Assembly (NCBI GenBank): GCA_019914945.1
Contig: CM034102.1
Location: 8,297,501 to 8,361,500, forward strand
DNA from: Typha latifolia
Lineage: Eukaryota > Streptophyta > Magnoliopsida > Poales > Typhaceae
DNA: 64,000 bases
Reading direction: 5' to 3'
In this document: piece after piece, positions 36,225 through 45,469 of the stretch
Layout: each line of letters opens with the position of its first letter
Position numbering within the stretch: position 1 is the stretch's first letter
Notes under the pieces: generated by a model
The model's database searches: none
Seen by the model: only the letters and a program-made list of their open reading frames with translations
What the model was told of the DNA's origin: nothing
Made by a program: the position numbers and the translations under genes

Positions 36225-36529
36225 GAAAATTTGTTGCTTGATAAAAAAAGGAAGGAATTTTGACTAATTCTGATTTAGATAAGGAAGAAAGCGATTAGTA
36301 GATCATGGTTTGACTTAAGCATGACTTGAAAGATGAGAAGTAGATTCAATTGGTTAGTAGTGACTAAGCCTAATTCTGGTTTGAGCCCAAATTTGACCAT
36401 TTTTAGTGATTAAATGAGATTCAATTGATAAAATGTCTACATATAACTAAAATACATTAATTAGTTAAAATAAAATATTAACATTTAATAATTTGGCATA
36501 ACAAATATTATAATTATGAATTTAACAGT
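36225..36529. other. AT-rich sequence, nothing recognised
   Basis: It separates the broken T3 RT from a family A LTR fragment. No reading frame or repeat was matched. Confidence 0.4.
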
Positions 36530-37065
36530 AGGGTTAGGGCAAAGCGATCGATAGATTAGAAGAAGGGGGAGGAGTGGGCCCCTAAGGGACTAGGGTAATT
36601 GGCCAGTCAAGGGAGGCTAGAAGAAGCGACACTGGGGAACGAGAGAAGAAGACGAAAGAGACAAGCCAAACTCAATTCATTTATTAATAATTCCACACTT
36701 GCCATCCACATCTTTAGAGGCTAACCAAACAATTCAAAAATGGCAATTATTAACCCTAAAATAGTAGATTTTCGCGGACCAGGTTTGAACGCGCCTGATC
36801 GCGTTCGAACGCACATTTTACATTCTCTGTATGTGTGAATGCGATGCAGGCATTCGCAGGCGTGTTCGAACGCACATTTCACCCTCTCTATATATGTGAA
36901 CTTGATGTAGGCATTTTTAACACATTTGAACGCACTCCACCCGCGTTCGAACATAACATACAGAAAACTTATTTTTCTTTGATTTAAACACTAAAATAAG
37001 AAACAAAGACTCCCCTAAAGTGTATCTATGCTCGAGACGACATCGGTGAAGCCCAAATCGTATCA
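36530..37065 (-). repeat. Family A LTR fragment, minus strand
   Basis: It starts within GGTTAGGGCAAAGCGATCG and runs to CAAATCGTATCA at 37065, following 19120-19604 closely, with degraded GTTCGAA palindromes at 36780-36950. The U5 side is missing. Confidence 0.8.
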
Positions 37066-37438
37066 ACTTAAAATACCCAATCCGTTGGATCACCCCCTTG
37101 GAATTTTGGAAAGTCTAAGCATGCGGTTCTCTCTTGAATAGCGTTGTTAGGTTCGTGAAAGATCTTTGGTTCTGGTGTAAACCTTTGTGCATGTTGATCA
37201 CGTTCTCTAAATCCTCGAGCTCGTCCCTCACCATTTCCAAAGGGATCAGCGTCATCCTCAAAGTGCCAATCCTCTTCATCGACGAAGCGCATCGATGCCG
37301 TACGCCTCTCCAGTTCCACCATCGCCGATCTTCGATTTTGTAACGGAGCTGGGGATGATGTGTAGGTATGGGTAAGAGGGGATCATTGGCACTCTCAAGT
37401 CGCACCTAGACCTATGGGGTATCGGATTGATGATGTCC
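37066..37438 (-). pseudogene. gag fragment of a family B Reina-like element
   Basis: Minus strand VEL-ERRTASMRFVDEEDWHFE and ACLDFPKFQGGDPTDWVF match the gag of element D at 52376-52765. It is joined directly to a family A LTR end on its left, so the two do not belong to one original element. Confidence 0.8.
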
Positions 37439-38311
37439 TAATATGATCTCCCCTTAGGCTAAGGTTCGATCTCTTCCAATTCTTTGATCTAGACTAGATC
37501 TGTCATGGAATTTTGAAATAAAATCCTCAAAGATTCTGCCGTCGGATCAACGTGAAATTTGGATATGTTGTAGCCCCAGAAAAGTTCTTTCTACTAAATT
37601 AAGTTTCAGGCGAATCGGATGTGGGGATCTCGAGATGTCGTCTGATTAGTGGACAAACATTAGGGTGGTCTGTTTAGGATCCGTGGATGGAGGCACGAGA
37701 TCCTAGGATGATGGTGGTTGGAGGTGGACTGGCGTTTGTCGGGTGGCACGGGTGAAAAGTGGTGATGGAAAGGGTATGGCTGATGGAAGGGTTAGGGCAA
37801 GTGTTGGATAGATTGGAAGAAGGGGAAGGAGAGGGCCGCCCCTAAGGGTCTAGGGTGATTGGCTCGTTGAGGGAGGTTAGAAGCGGCGTCATCGGGGATT
37901 GAGAGAACGAGAGCAAAGAAGATGAAGGAGGCAAGTCAAAACTCAATTCTTCAATAATCTTTTGGTTTCTATCCACATCCCTTTTAGAGGCTAACCGAAA
38001 CAACTCAAAATGAACCCTAAACAATACAATGCAGGCGTTCAAACGCGTGATCGAACGCGCTATTTCCTACTTCTCTAGATTTACGAACGTGATACAGTGC
38101 ATTCGAATGGGGCGTTTGAACGCACAATGCATACTCTCACAACCCGTTCACAACCGTGTTCACAACCGCGTTCAAACTTACTCCACCCGCGTTTGAACGC
38201 GACTTACAAAAAACTTATTTTCTTGGAAATTAAACATTAAAACAAGAAACAAAGACACTCCTAACATGAATCCATGCTCGAGACGACATCGGTGAAGTTC
38301 GAATCGTATCA
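37439..38311 (-). repeat. Family A LTR, minus strand
   Basis: Plus-strand ends TAATATGATCT (decayed TGATACGATCT) and CGAATCGTATCA. It is the 3' LTR of the integrase/chromodomain piece on its right. Palindrome-like GCGTTCGAA motifs lie at 38036-38210. Confidence 0.85.
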
Positions 38312-38940
38312 ATCCACCACACTTTTGCAACCTTGTCCTCAAGGTTTGAAATTTGGGAAGCGATCCAGGATATCTAACTCTAGCTCCCATGTAGACTCAT
38401 CAGTAGATTTGCCCAGCCACTCAATCAGCACTTTAGTCTCCAATCTGGATCCATGGCATCTTCTCCTGCAACCTATGACTCGGACTGGTTCAGTGGGGCC
38501 ATCTTCCTCCATTGGTTCGGGTAAGACTGAACCCACCACATGGTTAGGCCTGATCTGGGCCTTTAATGTCGATACATGGAAGACCGGATGTATCCTAGTC
38601 CAGCTACTGGACTAATTCGTTGTAGCACAAGGTACGGACCAAAGTACTTGTGACCCAACTTTTGGTTCATAATTGGCCTCAATGTGGATTGCCGGTTTGG
38701 TTGAGCTCGAACAAACACCAATTGATCCACCTCAAACTCTCGCTCACACTGGCCTTTGACATGAGTCTACTTCATGCGATTTTGGGCTGTTACTAGGTGC
38801 ATCTTGAGCCGTCTCAAGGTTTCATCTCGATCAGCAAGTTCCAAGTCAAGCTCGGTCCTATCCTTCGCCGCGAGTCTATCGTAGGCACGCAAGACAGGGG
38901 GAGTGCGCACATAAACCGCCTCAAAGTGGGGTCATGTCGA
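38312..38940 (-). pseudogene. Chromodomain and integrase C-terminus, family A
   Basis: The minus strand near 38339-38539 gives VLIEWLGKSTDESTWELE, the chromodomain, ending FPNFKP as in the copy at 46277. Further right is the integrase C-terminal EFEVDQLVFVRAQP-like stretch. Stops and frame changes break it. It ends abruptly where family B RT begins. Confidence 0.75.
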
Positions 38941-39472
38941 TGCTAGAGAAAGGCAATGAAACATCCTCCTTTCATTAATACAGCTCCTATGCCAACTACC
39001 GACACATCACACTCCACAATAAACTCTTTGGTGAAGTCCGATAGCGCTAAAATAGGTGCCGTCGTCATTGTTGTTTTTAGTTTTTCAAAGCCTATAATCG
39101 CTTCATCTGTCCATCTAAAAGAGTCTTTCAATAAAGAAGTGAGAGGAGCAGCGATCTTACCATACTTGACGATGAAGCAGCAATAATATCCAGTCAGCCC
39201 TAAAAATCCTCGCAATCCAGTGGTGTTAGTAGGAATAGGCCAAGCGGTCATGCATGCTACCTTTTAAGGATCCGCCAAATACCAAGACATACCTTCATAA
39301 TAGAGGCTGAAATATATCATTTATGAAGCCTTGAAAAGTAGTTAGAGCATTGATGATATCAAAAGGCATCACCCGGAACTCGTAATGCCCGTCCGGAATT
39401 TGAAATGCAATCTTGTCCACATCCGCCGGGTGAACTCTAATTTGATGATACCCGGCCCTCAAGTCAAGCTTG
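38941..39472 (-). pseudogene. RT/RNase H fragment, family B
   Basis: Minus strand 38943-39251 gives MTAWPIPTNTTGLRGFLGLT, then GYYCCFIVKYGKIAAPLTSL and FIVECDVSVVGIGAVLM, as in element D. The piece is cut on the left by integrase sequence and on the right by an LTR. Confidence 0.8.
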
Positions 39473-40318
39473 CATTAGCTATTTATTTTCTTATTAAAAT
39501 CTGAAGTGCAATTTTTTCTTATTGCATTAGCTATTTATTTTTATTAAAATAAAATTTCTGTAGGTCGCGTTCGAACACAAGAGGGGTCATGTTTGAACGC
39601 CTGCATCAGGTTCACAAATACATATAACGCATATTATGCATTCGAATGTGGTCGGGCGAGTTCGAACGCCTGCGTTCGCACATACAGAGAACATCTTTTG
39701 GTGCGTTCGAATGCGATCGAGCGCGTTCGAACGCGATCGACGGGAATCCTCTAGAATTAGGGTTTCATATTATTTTAGGACTTGTTGGCTAGCCTCTATA
39801 TATATGTCGATGGTAGTCACTTCATTATGGAATTAGATTATTGATTTCTTGCCTCCTATCTTCTCTCTAGACTTCTTCCTCCTCCCTCTTCACCATCCTT
39901 CCACCTCTACCGTTGGCAAGGTTTCTCCTAACTTCTAATCTCCCTCGACTGTCATGCCACCCCTCTTCTTTGGGATCTCAACCACTTCATTCCCTTCGTT
40001 TATATCCCTAAATCACATCCACAATCCACCTTCATCTCCATATCCATCCATAACCCTAACATCCACTCCACCCATCACCACCACCATCACCCACGTTATT
40101 TCATGGTTTTGTCTCTGCTACATTTTGAATCTGTGAAGGGCATAAATACGAATGTTGTAGATCAGGAAGTGACAGATCTAATACAATTAGTTTCGTAATT
40201 TTATAACTACTAGAGAATATCTGACGAATATTTTCCCATAATTGTGCGGACTAATTCTTGTAATACATCCAGATCTTGAAGGAATCGTTGTGTAGCCTAT
40301 CTTTGGTTTGAGAATTTA
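39473..40318 (+). repeat. Family B LTR, plus strand, start truncated
   Basis: It follows the LTR at 53643/59261: TTGCATTAGCTATTTATTTT, palindromes GCGTTCGAACGC-like at 39560-39745, GTTGGCTAGCCTCTATATATATG, and the end block near AGGAATCGTTGTGTAGCC. The opening motif TTGCATTAGCTATTTATTTT occurs twice (39482 and 39525), a small duplication. Confidence 0.8.
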
Positions 40319-40358
40319 ACAATTGGTATCTAAGAAGGGGAACCTCAGACCTCCATTA

Positions 40359-40677
40359 ATGGTTGAAACAAGAAAGATGACATCAACAAGGAAACCTATG
40401 AAGAGCACACCGATAAGAGAGGACTTAATCCACGATAACCCTAACCGTGAAGTCGATTCCTTTAGAGCGACCACGACAAGACCAAGTCAACCAACGTCCA
40501 TGAGTGTGAATATGGATGAAATTAGGGACATGTTTGATACATTGATGCATAGAGTTGGCTCAATTCAAAAGGATCACAATGATTTCAAAGAATATGTCAA
40601 GAACCGATTTGATTCGTTATCTCCTCGACGGTGATCGGAGTTTCAAGAAGGACCAGCGGTGGGACCTCATCGAACTA
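40359..40677 (+). pseudogene. 5' end of gag, family B, plus strand
   Basis: ATG 40359 opens MVETRKMTSTRKPMKSTPIR and the frame runs to a TGA at 40632-40634 after SLSPRR. Sequence goes on SEFQEGPAVGPHRT, as in element D, until it breaks into a family A LTR at about 40678. A degraded primer site (TTGGTATCTAAG) lies at 40323-40334. Confidence 0.8.
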
Positions 40678-40991
40678 ACCCTTCCACTACCATTTATTCA
40701 CCGGTGCCACACCATTAACGCTGGTCCACCACCATCCACCATCATCTAGGATCTCGTGCCTCCATCCACGGATCCTAAGACAGACTACCTGACATATGTC
40801 CACTAATCGGACGATATCTCAAGAGTTGATTTGTTGAAAAGCTCCTTTCTGGGGCTACAACATATCAAAATCTAACATCGATCTGACGGCGGTATCTTTC
40901 AAGATCTATTTCCAAAGTTCCATGTTAGATCATGTCCAGATCTGAAAATCAAAATAGATCGAGCCTTGGCCAAAAAGGGGAGATCGTATCA
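40678..40991 (+). repeat. Family A LTR, 3' part only, plus strand
   Basis: It runs from TTCACCGGTGCCAC to GGGGAGATCGTATCA and leads straight into a primer site and gag. The promoter half is missing. Confidence 0.85.
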
Positions 40992-40994
40992 AGC

Positions 40995-41006
40995 TAGTAT
41001 CAGAGC
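40995..41006 (+). promoter_or_regulatory. Primer-binding site, family A
   Basis: TAGTATCAGAGC, one change from the initiator tRNA-Met site, three bases after the LTR end. Confidence 0.82.
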
Positions 41007-41032
41007 CACCGTTTATCAGACACGCGATTCCG

Positions 41033-41425
41033 ATGACAACCACCAGAGCTATGGCTGCACGGCAAAACGAGGAGGAAGAGATCTCCCCAATAGAGGAGGG
41101 GGAGATGACTGTGGGAACTTCCACCTGCGGAACTGCCCGACCAAATCTAAATACCGAAGAGCCTAGTGTTCAAGCCATGATTAGGTCTCTTTCTGTGAAA
41201 ATGGCCATCAATAACCAGATGATGATGGAGATGATGTGGGAAGTACAGGCGACAAGAGAAGCTATGGCAATAGGGAATGCACCAATGTTGAGGACATCGG
41301 CTTATCCAAAAAGCCCGAGATATGCACTGATCGATCCGGACTTGCCAAAGCCTTGGAAGGCCTTGATCGATGATGAGACGGGATACCTCTTCTTTTGGAA
41401 CACCAAGACTCAAGTTGTTCAATGA
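41033..41425 (+). CDS. Gag N-terminus fused in frame to a host WW domain
   Basis: An open frame of 130 codons. Residues 1-84 (MTTTRAMAARQNEEEE to AIGNAPM) match the start of family A Gag (compare the copy ending at 48567). From about residue 86 the sequence is not retroelement: SPRYALIDPDLPKPWKALID, TGYLFFWNTKTQVVQ. This is the WW domain form found near the N-terminus of plant DRH1-type DEAD-box RNA helicases and possibly other nuclear proteins: LPKPW, a TGYL-aromatic-WN strand and a T-x-x-x-Q end. A TGA follows where the domain usually has an aromatic residue and a Pro. It is preceded by a primer site and LTR end, so it would share the element's leader. Function is unknown; expression is not shown. 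Confidence 0.7.
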   Translation: MTTTRAMAARQNEEEEISPIEEGEMTVGTSTCGTARPNLNTEEPSVQAMIRSLSVKMAINNQMMMEMMWEVQATREAMAIGNAPMLRTSAYPKSPRYALIDPDLPKPWKALIDDETGYLFFWNTKTQVVQ

Positions 41426-41870
41426 GATAGAGAAGAAGGAGATGAAGATTTCATTGTTTAGGCCAACTACAGCCTTCCATCGTCGCTGACTACCGCCACA
41501 CCGTCGGGAATCCTACCAAAGCAACTATTAGAGGTGGTCACTACTCAGCCAAGGCTGCCATGTGCTAAGGCAACTCCTATGGCAACGGCTGATGGAGATG
41601 GAATTATGGGAGAAATATTAGGGATTTCAAATTTTTTTGAAAACCCTAAGTGGTTAGAATTTCAAGATGGCTACATGGTTGGGCTTGACCAGGTTGAGTT
41701 GCTAGACATGAGCTGGGTTGGACCTAAGAGCCAAAGGGGTCAAGTCAAGTGTGAGTCATCTCTGGTCTTGGAGACTTAGTTAAGTCAAATAAGGGACATG
41801 ATCAAAAACCCTCTACTTGAATTAAGTCGAGTTTGCTTATACTAGGATACATTTGACTTGGATCCTAATT
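41426..41870. other. Sequence after the WW fusion, unassigned
   Basis: The first 30 bases are acidic in the same frame (DREEGDEDF) and could continue the captured host gene; a Pro/Thr-rich weak resemblance continues to about 41590. The rest (41600-41870) is AT-rich with no recognised repeat. It ends at a copia LTR. Confidence 0.35.
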
Positions 41871-42690
41871 TGAAAAACCCCTAGACATAAGTATGTATCT
41901 AAATAGTAGGCAATGATATCACTCGTTCGCTTAAGTAAAAGTCCGTAGAAATATTACGAACGAAAGCAAAGATGAACGCCAAGATTTTCACGTGGAAAAA
42001 CCCAAACGGGAAAAAACCACGGATCCAAACTCGGATCAAAACCAATCACTAGTATAGTAGCAGTTACAAGACTGATCAACACAACAACCCGTCGATCCAA
42101 ACGACTTTGTACCTCTCAGCCTTGCTCGTTAGAACCCACGATTCACTGCTTCTCGTGATTGAAGTCTAACCTCAGTAACCCTCGAGATTGATCTTTCGTC
42201 TAGATAGCCCTTAAGACAAAAGATTAAGTTTTGTAGATGAGTGGAATCTTATTAGTTGAAGAACCGATATAGCCTCAAGAAGTCTCTTTCAATAATCCTT
42301 CTTCAACTATCCTAGAGATAGGGTATCACAATCCTTATATATGATCTCCAAGATAGAGCCAAATCCAAGTCTTATCCGTACTCATGAAAATCCAAAATTT
42401 TCAAACTTCGTTGGTGCGTTCGAACGCCCAGATGCGTTCGAACTGCATGACTTGATCTCAGGTGCGTTTGAACGGGCCCGAGTGCATTCGAACGCGACAA
42501 CTTGAATTCTTCAGGTTGCGTTCGAACGCGTTTGTGAACGCAGCTTTTGGTCTGTGTAAACGCAGTACCCGCGTTCAAACGCGTTTATGAACACAGGTCT
42601 CGGTCTGTGTGAATGAAGTACCCGCGTTCGAACGCGTTTGTGAACATAGCTCTCAGTCTATGTTAACGCAAGTACCCGCGTTTGAATGCA
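41871..42690 (-). repeat. Sirevirus-like copia LTR, minus strand, start missing
   Basis: Its left edge TGAAAAACCCCTAGAC is the reverse complement of the LTR end at 59236-59260. It matches 58430-59260 in reverse, including ATGATATCACTCGTTCGC, CAATCACTAGTATAG and three 54-bp palindrome-rich units (about 42520-42680). It stops within a GCGTTTGAATGC motif and continues as a gypsy LTR. Confidence 0.85.
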
Positions 42691-43022
42691 ATCAATGAAA
42701 ATTTTTGTTTTAGAGTTAATAATTACCTTTTTTTTGAATCGTTTGTTTAGCCTCTAAAGGTGTGGATGGCAACCATGGGATCATTATTGATGAATTGAGT
42801 TTTTGCCCTACCTCCTTCGACTTCTTCTCTCCCGTTCTCTCGTTCCCCGGCGACGCCGCTTCTAACATCCCTCGATCGACCAATCACCCTAGTCCTTTAG
42901 AGGCGGCCCTCTCCTCCCCCTTCTTTTGATCTATCCATCACTTGCCATAATCCTTCCATCACTCATAACCCTTCCACCACCATTTATTCACTGGTGCCAC
43001 CCCATTAACGCTGGTCCACCAT
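42691..43022 (+). repeat. Family A LTR fragment, plus strand
   Basis: It starts at GAAAATTTTTGTTTTAG, just after the palindrome region, goes through GTTTAGCCTCTAAAGG, CCCCGGCGACGCCGC and CCATTAACGCTGGTCC, and is cut at 43022 by RT sequence. The TATA position reads CCTCTAAAGG, a weak match. Confidence 0.8.
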
Positions 43023-43950
43023 CCGCTCAATAACCAGTCAGTCCTAAAAATCCTCTCAATCTGGTGCTAGTAGTAGGAATAGGCCAAGCGGTCATACATG
43101 CAACCTTTCAAGGATCCATCGCTACACCATCCGCTAAAATGATGTGGCCTAAATACTCCACCTTTGGTACTCCCCATAGACACTTGGACTTCTTGATCTT
43201 CAATTGGTTTTGCTATGCGATGGTTTGCCGCTCTCCTCGGTGGCAACTCCTGTAGCTCCTCAAACAGTCCAAAAAAGTTATCTAATAAATTAGACAATTC
43301 CATGGTAATACCTAAACTCTGCGTGTAATTATTAATAATGATACCTCTGCGTGTAATTATTAATAATGATACCACGAATAATCGATCTATACCAATGCAA
43401 TGCCGTTCCTTGGAGGTGAAAGCTTGTCATCTAGACTTTTGCATCTTCTGTTGTACCTTGACAACAAAATATTGTTCAACTTGAAATACCCAATCCATTG
43501 GATCACCGTCATGGATTTTTGGATAGTCCAAGCGTGCGGTTCTTCCCCAAATAGTATTGTCGGATTCGCGAAAGATCCTTGGTTCATATTTAAACCTTTG
43601 TGCATGTTGATCGCCTTCTCTAAATCCTCGAGCACGTCCATCACGATCTCTATAGGGATCAACCTCATCCTCATAGGTAAGAGGTAAGAGGGGATGATTT
43701 GAAGGCATAGGTAAGAGGGGATCATTGACACTCATATGACGCACTTGGACCTATGGGGTATCAGTTCGATGAGGTCCCACTACTGGTCCTTGAAACTTTG
43801 ATTGTCATCGAGGAGATGACGAACCCAATCGATTCATGACATATTCCTTCAATTCATTGTGATCCTTTTGCATGTTGTCAACTCTATGCAACAATGTTTG
43901 GAACATGCCCCTAAATTCATCCATATTCGAACCCATGGACGTTGGTTGAC
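43023..43950 (-). pseudogene. Mosaic of family B RT, linker and gag fragments (element E)
   Basis: Three pieces in the order of one element but with deletions between: RT/RNase H edge (43023-43205), protease-RT linker (43206-43380; GLFEELQELPPRR on the minus strand), and gag (43381-43950; RFKYEPRIFRESDNTIWGRT, YPKIHDGDPMDWVFQVEQYF, ending MSVNDPLLPMPSNHP). A 28-bp tandem repeat lies at the second joint (43317-43372). Confidence 0.78.
43317..43372 (+). repeat. 28-bp perfect tandem repeat at a deletion joint
   Basis: CTCTGCGTGTAATTATTAAT... is present at 43317-43344 and 43345-43372 without a mismatch. Confidence 0.95.
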
Positions 43951-43956
43951 TCGTGG

Positions 43957-44011
43957 TCTCTGATACCAAATGTTAAGCTCTGATACCAAATTAATAAGCT
44001 CTGATACTAAT
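43957..44011 (-). repeat. Array of three primer-binding-site units
   Basis: CTCTGATACCA-type units start at about 43956, 43977 and 43998, 21 bp apart. On the minus strand each is a TGGTATCAGAGC primer site. The array lies between gag and the start of the LTR (44012). Confidence 0.85.
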
Positions 44012-44399
44012 TGATAAGATCTGGAACCAAAGATAGGCTACGCTATGATTCCTTCAAGATCTGAATGTATTATAGGAATCAGTCCATGCAACCGTGGAAA
44101 AATAATTGTTAGATATTCTCCATTAGTTAGCAAATTATAAAACTAATTGCGTTATGTCTGTAACTTCCTGATCTACAACTTTCATATTTATGCCCTTTGC
44201 AGATTCGAAATGTAGCAGAGATGAAAACACAGAATAATGTGAGTGATGGTGGTGGTGATGGGTGGAGTGGATGTTAGGGTTATGGATGAATATGGAGATG
44301 AGAGTGGATTGTGGAAGTGATTAAGGAAAGTAGACGAATGGAACAAAGTGGTCGAGATCCCAAGGAAGAGGGGTGGCTCGATAGTCGAGGGAGATTATG
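44012..44399 (-). repeat. Family B LTR fragment, minus strand
   Basis: It starts TGATAAGATCTGGAACC and runs through AAATTATAAAACTAATTGCG to a GAGATTATGA end at 44399, about half of the LTR at 44541-45307. The promoter half is missing and is replaced by the next primer-site array. Confidence 0.82.
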
Positions 44400-44404
44400 A
44401 TAAG

Positions 44405-44540
44405 GCTCCGATACCAAATGATAGGCTCTAATACCAATTGATAAGCTCTGATACCAATTTAATAACCTTTGATACCAATTGATAGGCTCTGATACCAAAT
44501 GATAGGCTCTGATACCAAATGATAGGCTCAGATACCAAAT
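44405..44540 (-). repeat. Array of seven primer-binding-site units between LTRs
   Basis: GCTCTGATACCAAATGATAG-type units start at 44405, 44425, 44445, 44466, 44486, 44506 and 44526, 20-21 bp apart. Each holds a full primer site (minus strand TGGTATCAGAGC or near) plus the LTR-end bases TATCA. The unit ends flow directly into the LTR start TGATAGGATCTAGAACC at 44541, itself a weak eighth unit. Confidence 0.92.
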
Positions 44541-45307
44541 TGATAGGATCTAGAACCAAAAGATCGGCTACGAAATAATTTCTTAAGATCTGAATTTATT
44601 ACAAAAAGTAGTCCGCGCAACCGTGGGAAACTATTCGTCAGATATTCTCCGGTAGTCAGAAAATTACGAGGCTAATTGGGTTGGATCCATAATTTCCTGA
44701 TCCGTAATTTGCAGATTCGAACTATAGTAGGGACGAAAACATGGAATAACGTGGGTAATGGTGGTGGTGACGGTGAAGTGGATGTTAGGGTTATGGATGG
44801 GTATGGAGATGAGGGTAGATTGTGGAAGTGATTAAAGGAAGTAGATGAAGCGAACGAATTGGTCGAGATCCCAAAGAAGAGGGATGGCTCGACAGTCGAG
44901 CGAGATTAGAAGCGAGGAGAAACTTTGCCAATGGTAGATGTGGAAGGATTGTGAAGAGGGAGGAGGGAGGAGTCAAGAGAGAAGATAGGAGGCAAGAAAT
45001 CAAGAATCCAAAAGCATAATGAAGTTGGTCGCCATCCACATATTTATAGAGGCTAGCCAACAAGTCTTAAAACAATATGAAACCCTAATTCTAGAGGATT
45101 CCCGTCGATCGCGTTCGAACGCACTTAAAAAGCCCCTTCTCTGAATTTGCGAACGTGACACAGGTGTTCGAACGCGGGCATTCACTAGGCATTCACAAGG
45201 GTGTTCGAACGTTACTCCACCTGCGTTTGAACGCGACCTATAGGAATTTTATTTTAATAAAAATAAACACCTAATGCAATAAGAAAAGATTCTAACTAAG
45301 CGTATCA
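44541..45307 (-). repeat. 3' LTR of element D, family B
   Basis: Plus-strand ends TGATAGGATCTAG and AGCGTATCA. It matches 44012-44399 and the plus-strand LTR at 39473-40318. Promoter-like blocks: CATATTTATAGAGGC at about 45040-45055 (minus-strand CTATAAATATG) and GTTCGAACGC at 45113 and nearby. Confidence 0.85.
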
Positions 45308-45469
45308 GCTCATCACACTTCCCAACTTCAATGTTGCCTCATCAGATGGCTTGCCAAGCCACTCAACTAGAATCTCCATCTTCAATCTAGTACCATGTCA
45401 TCGTCAGCATCTAGCAAGTACTCAAACTAGCTCTACGATCTCTATCTACTCCAATGGCTCCGGTAGAAC
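45308..45469 (-). pseudogene. Chromodomain of element D
   Basis: The minus strand reads MEILVEWLGKPSDEATL and runs to the LTR, with stops in the upstream VLARC stretch. Compare the better copy at 53480-53615. It is cut on the right by the insertion at 45470; AGAAC at 45465-45469 is one copy of that insertion's target duplication. Confidence 0.8.

Noticed and set aside
38312..38940. A host chromodomain gene
   Set aside because: The domain is followed directly by a family A LTR and preceded by integrase sequence, as in Reina-like elements.
44405..44540. Regular short repeats that could be taken for a CRISPR array
   Set aside because: Units abut with no unique spacers, the genome is a plant's, and each unit is a tRNA primer-binding site.
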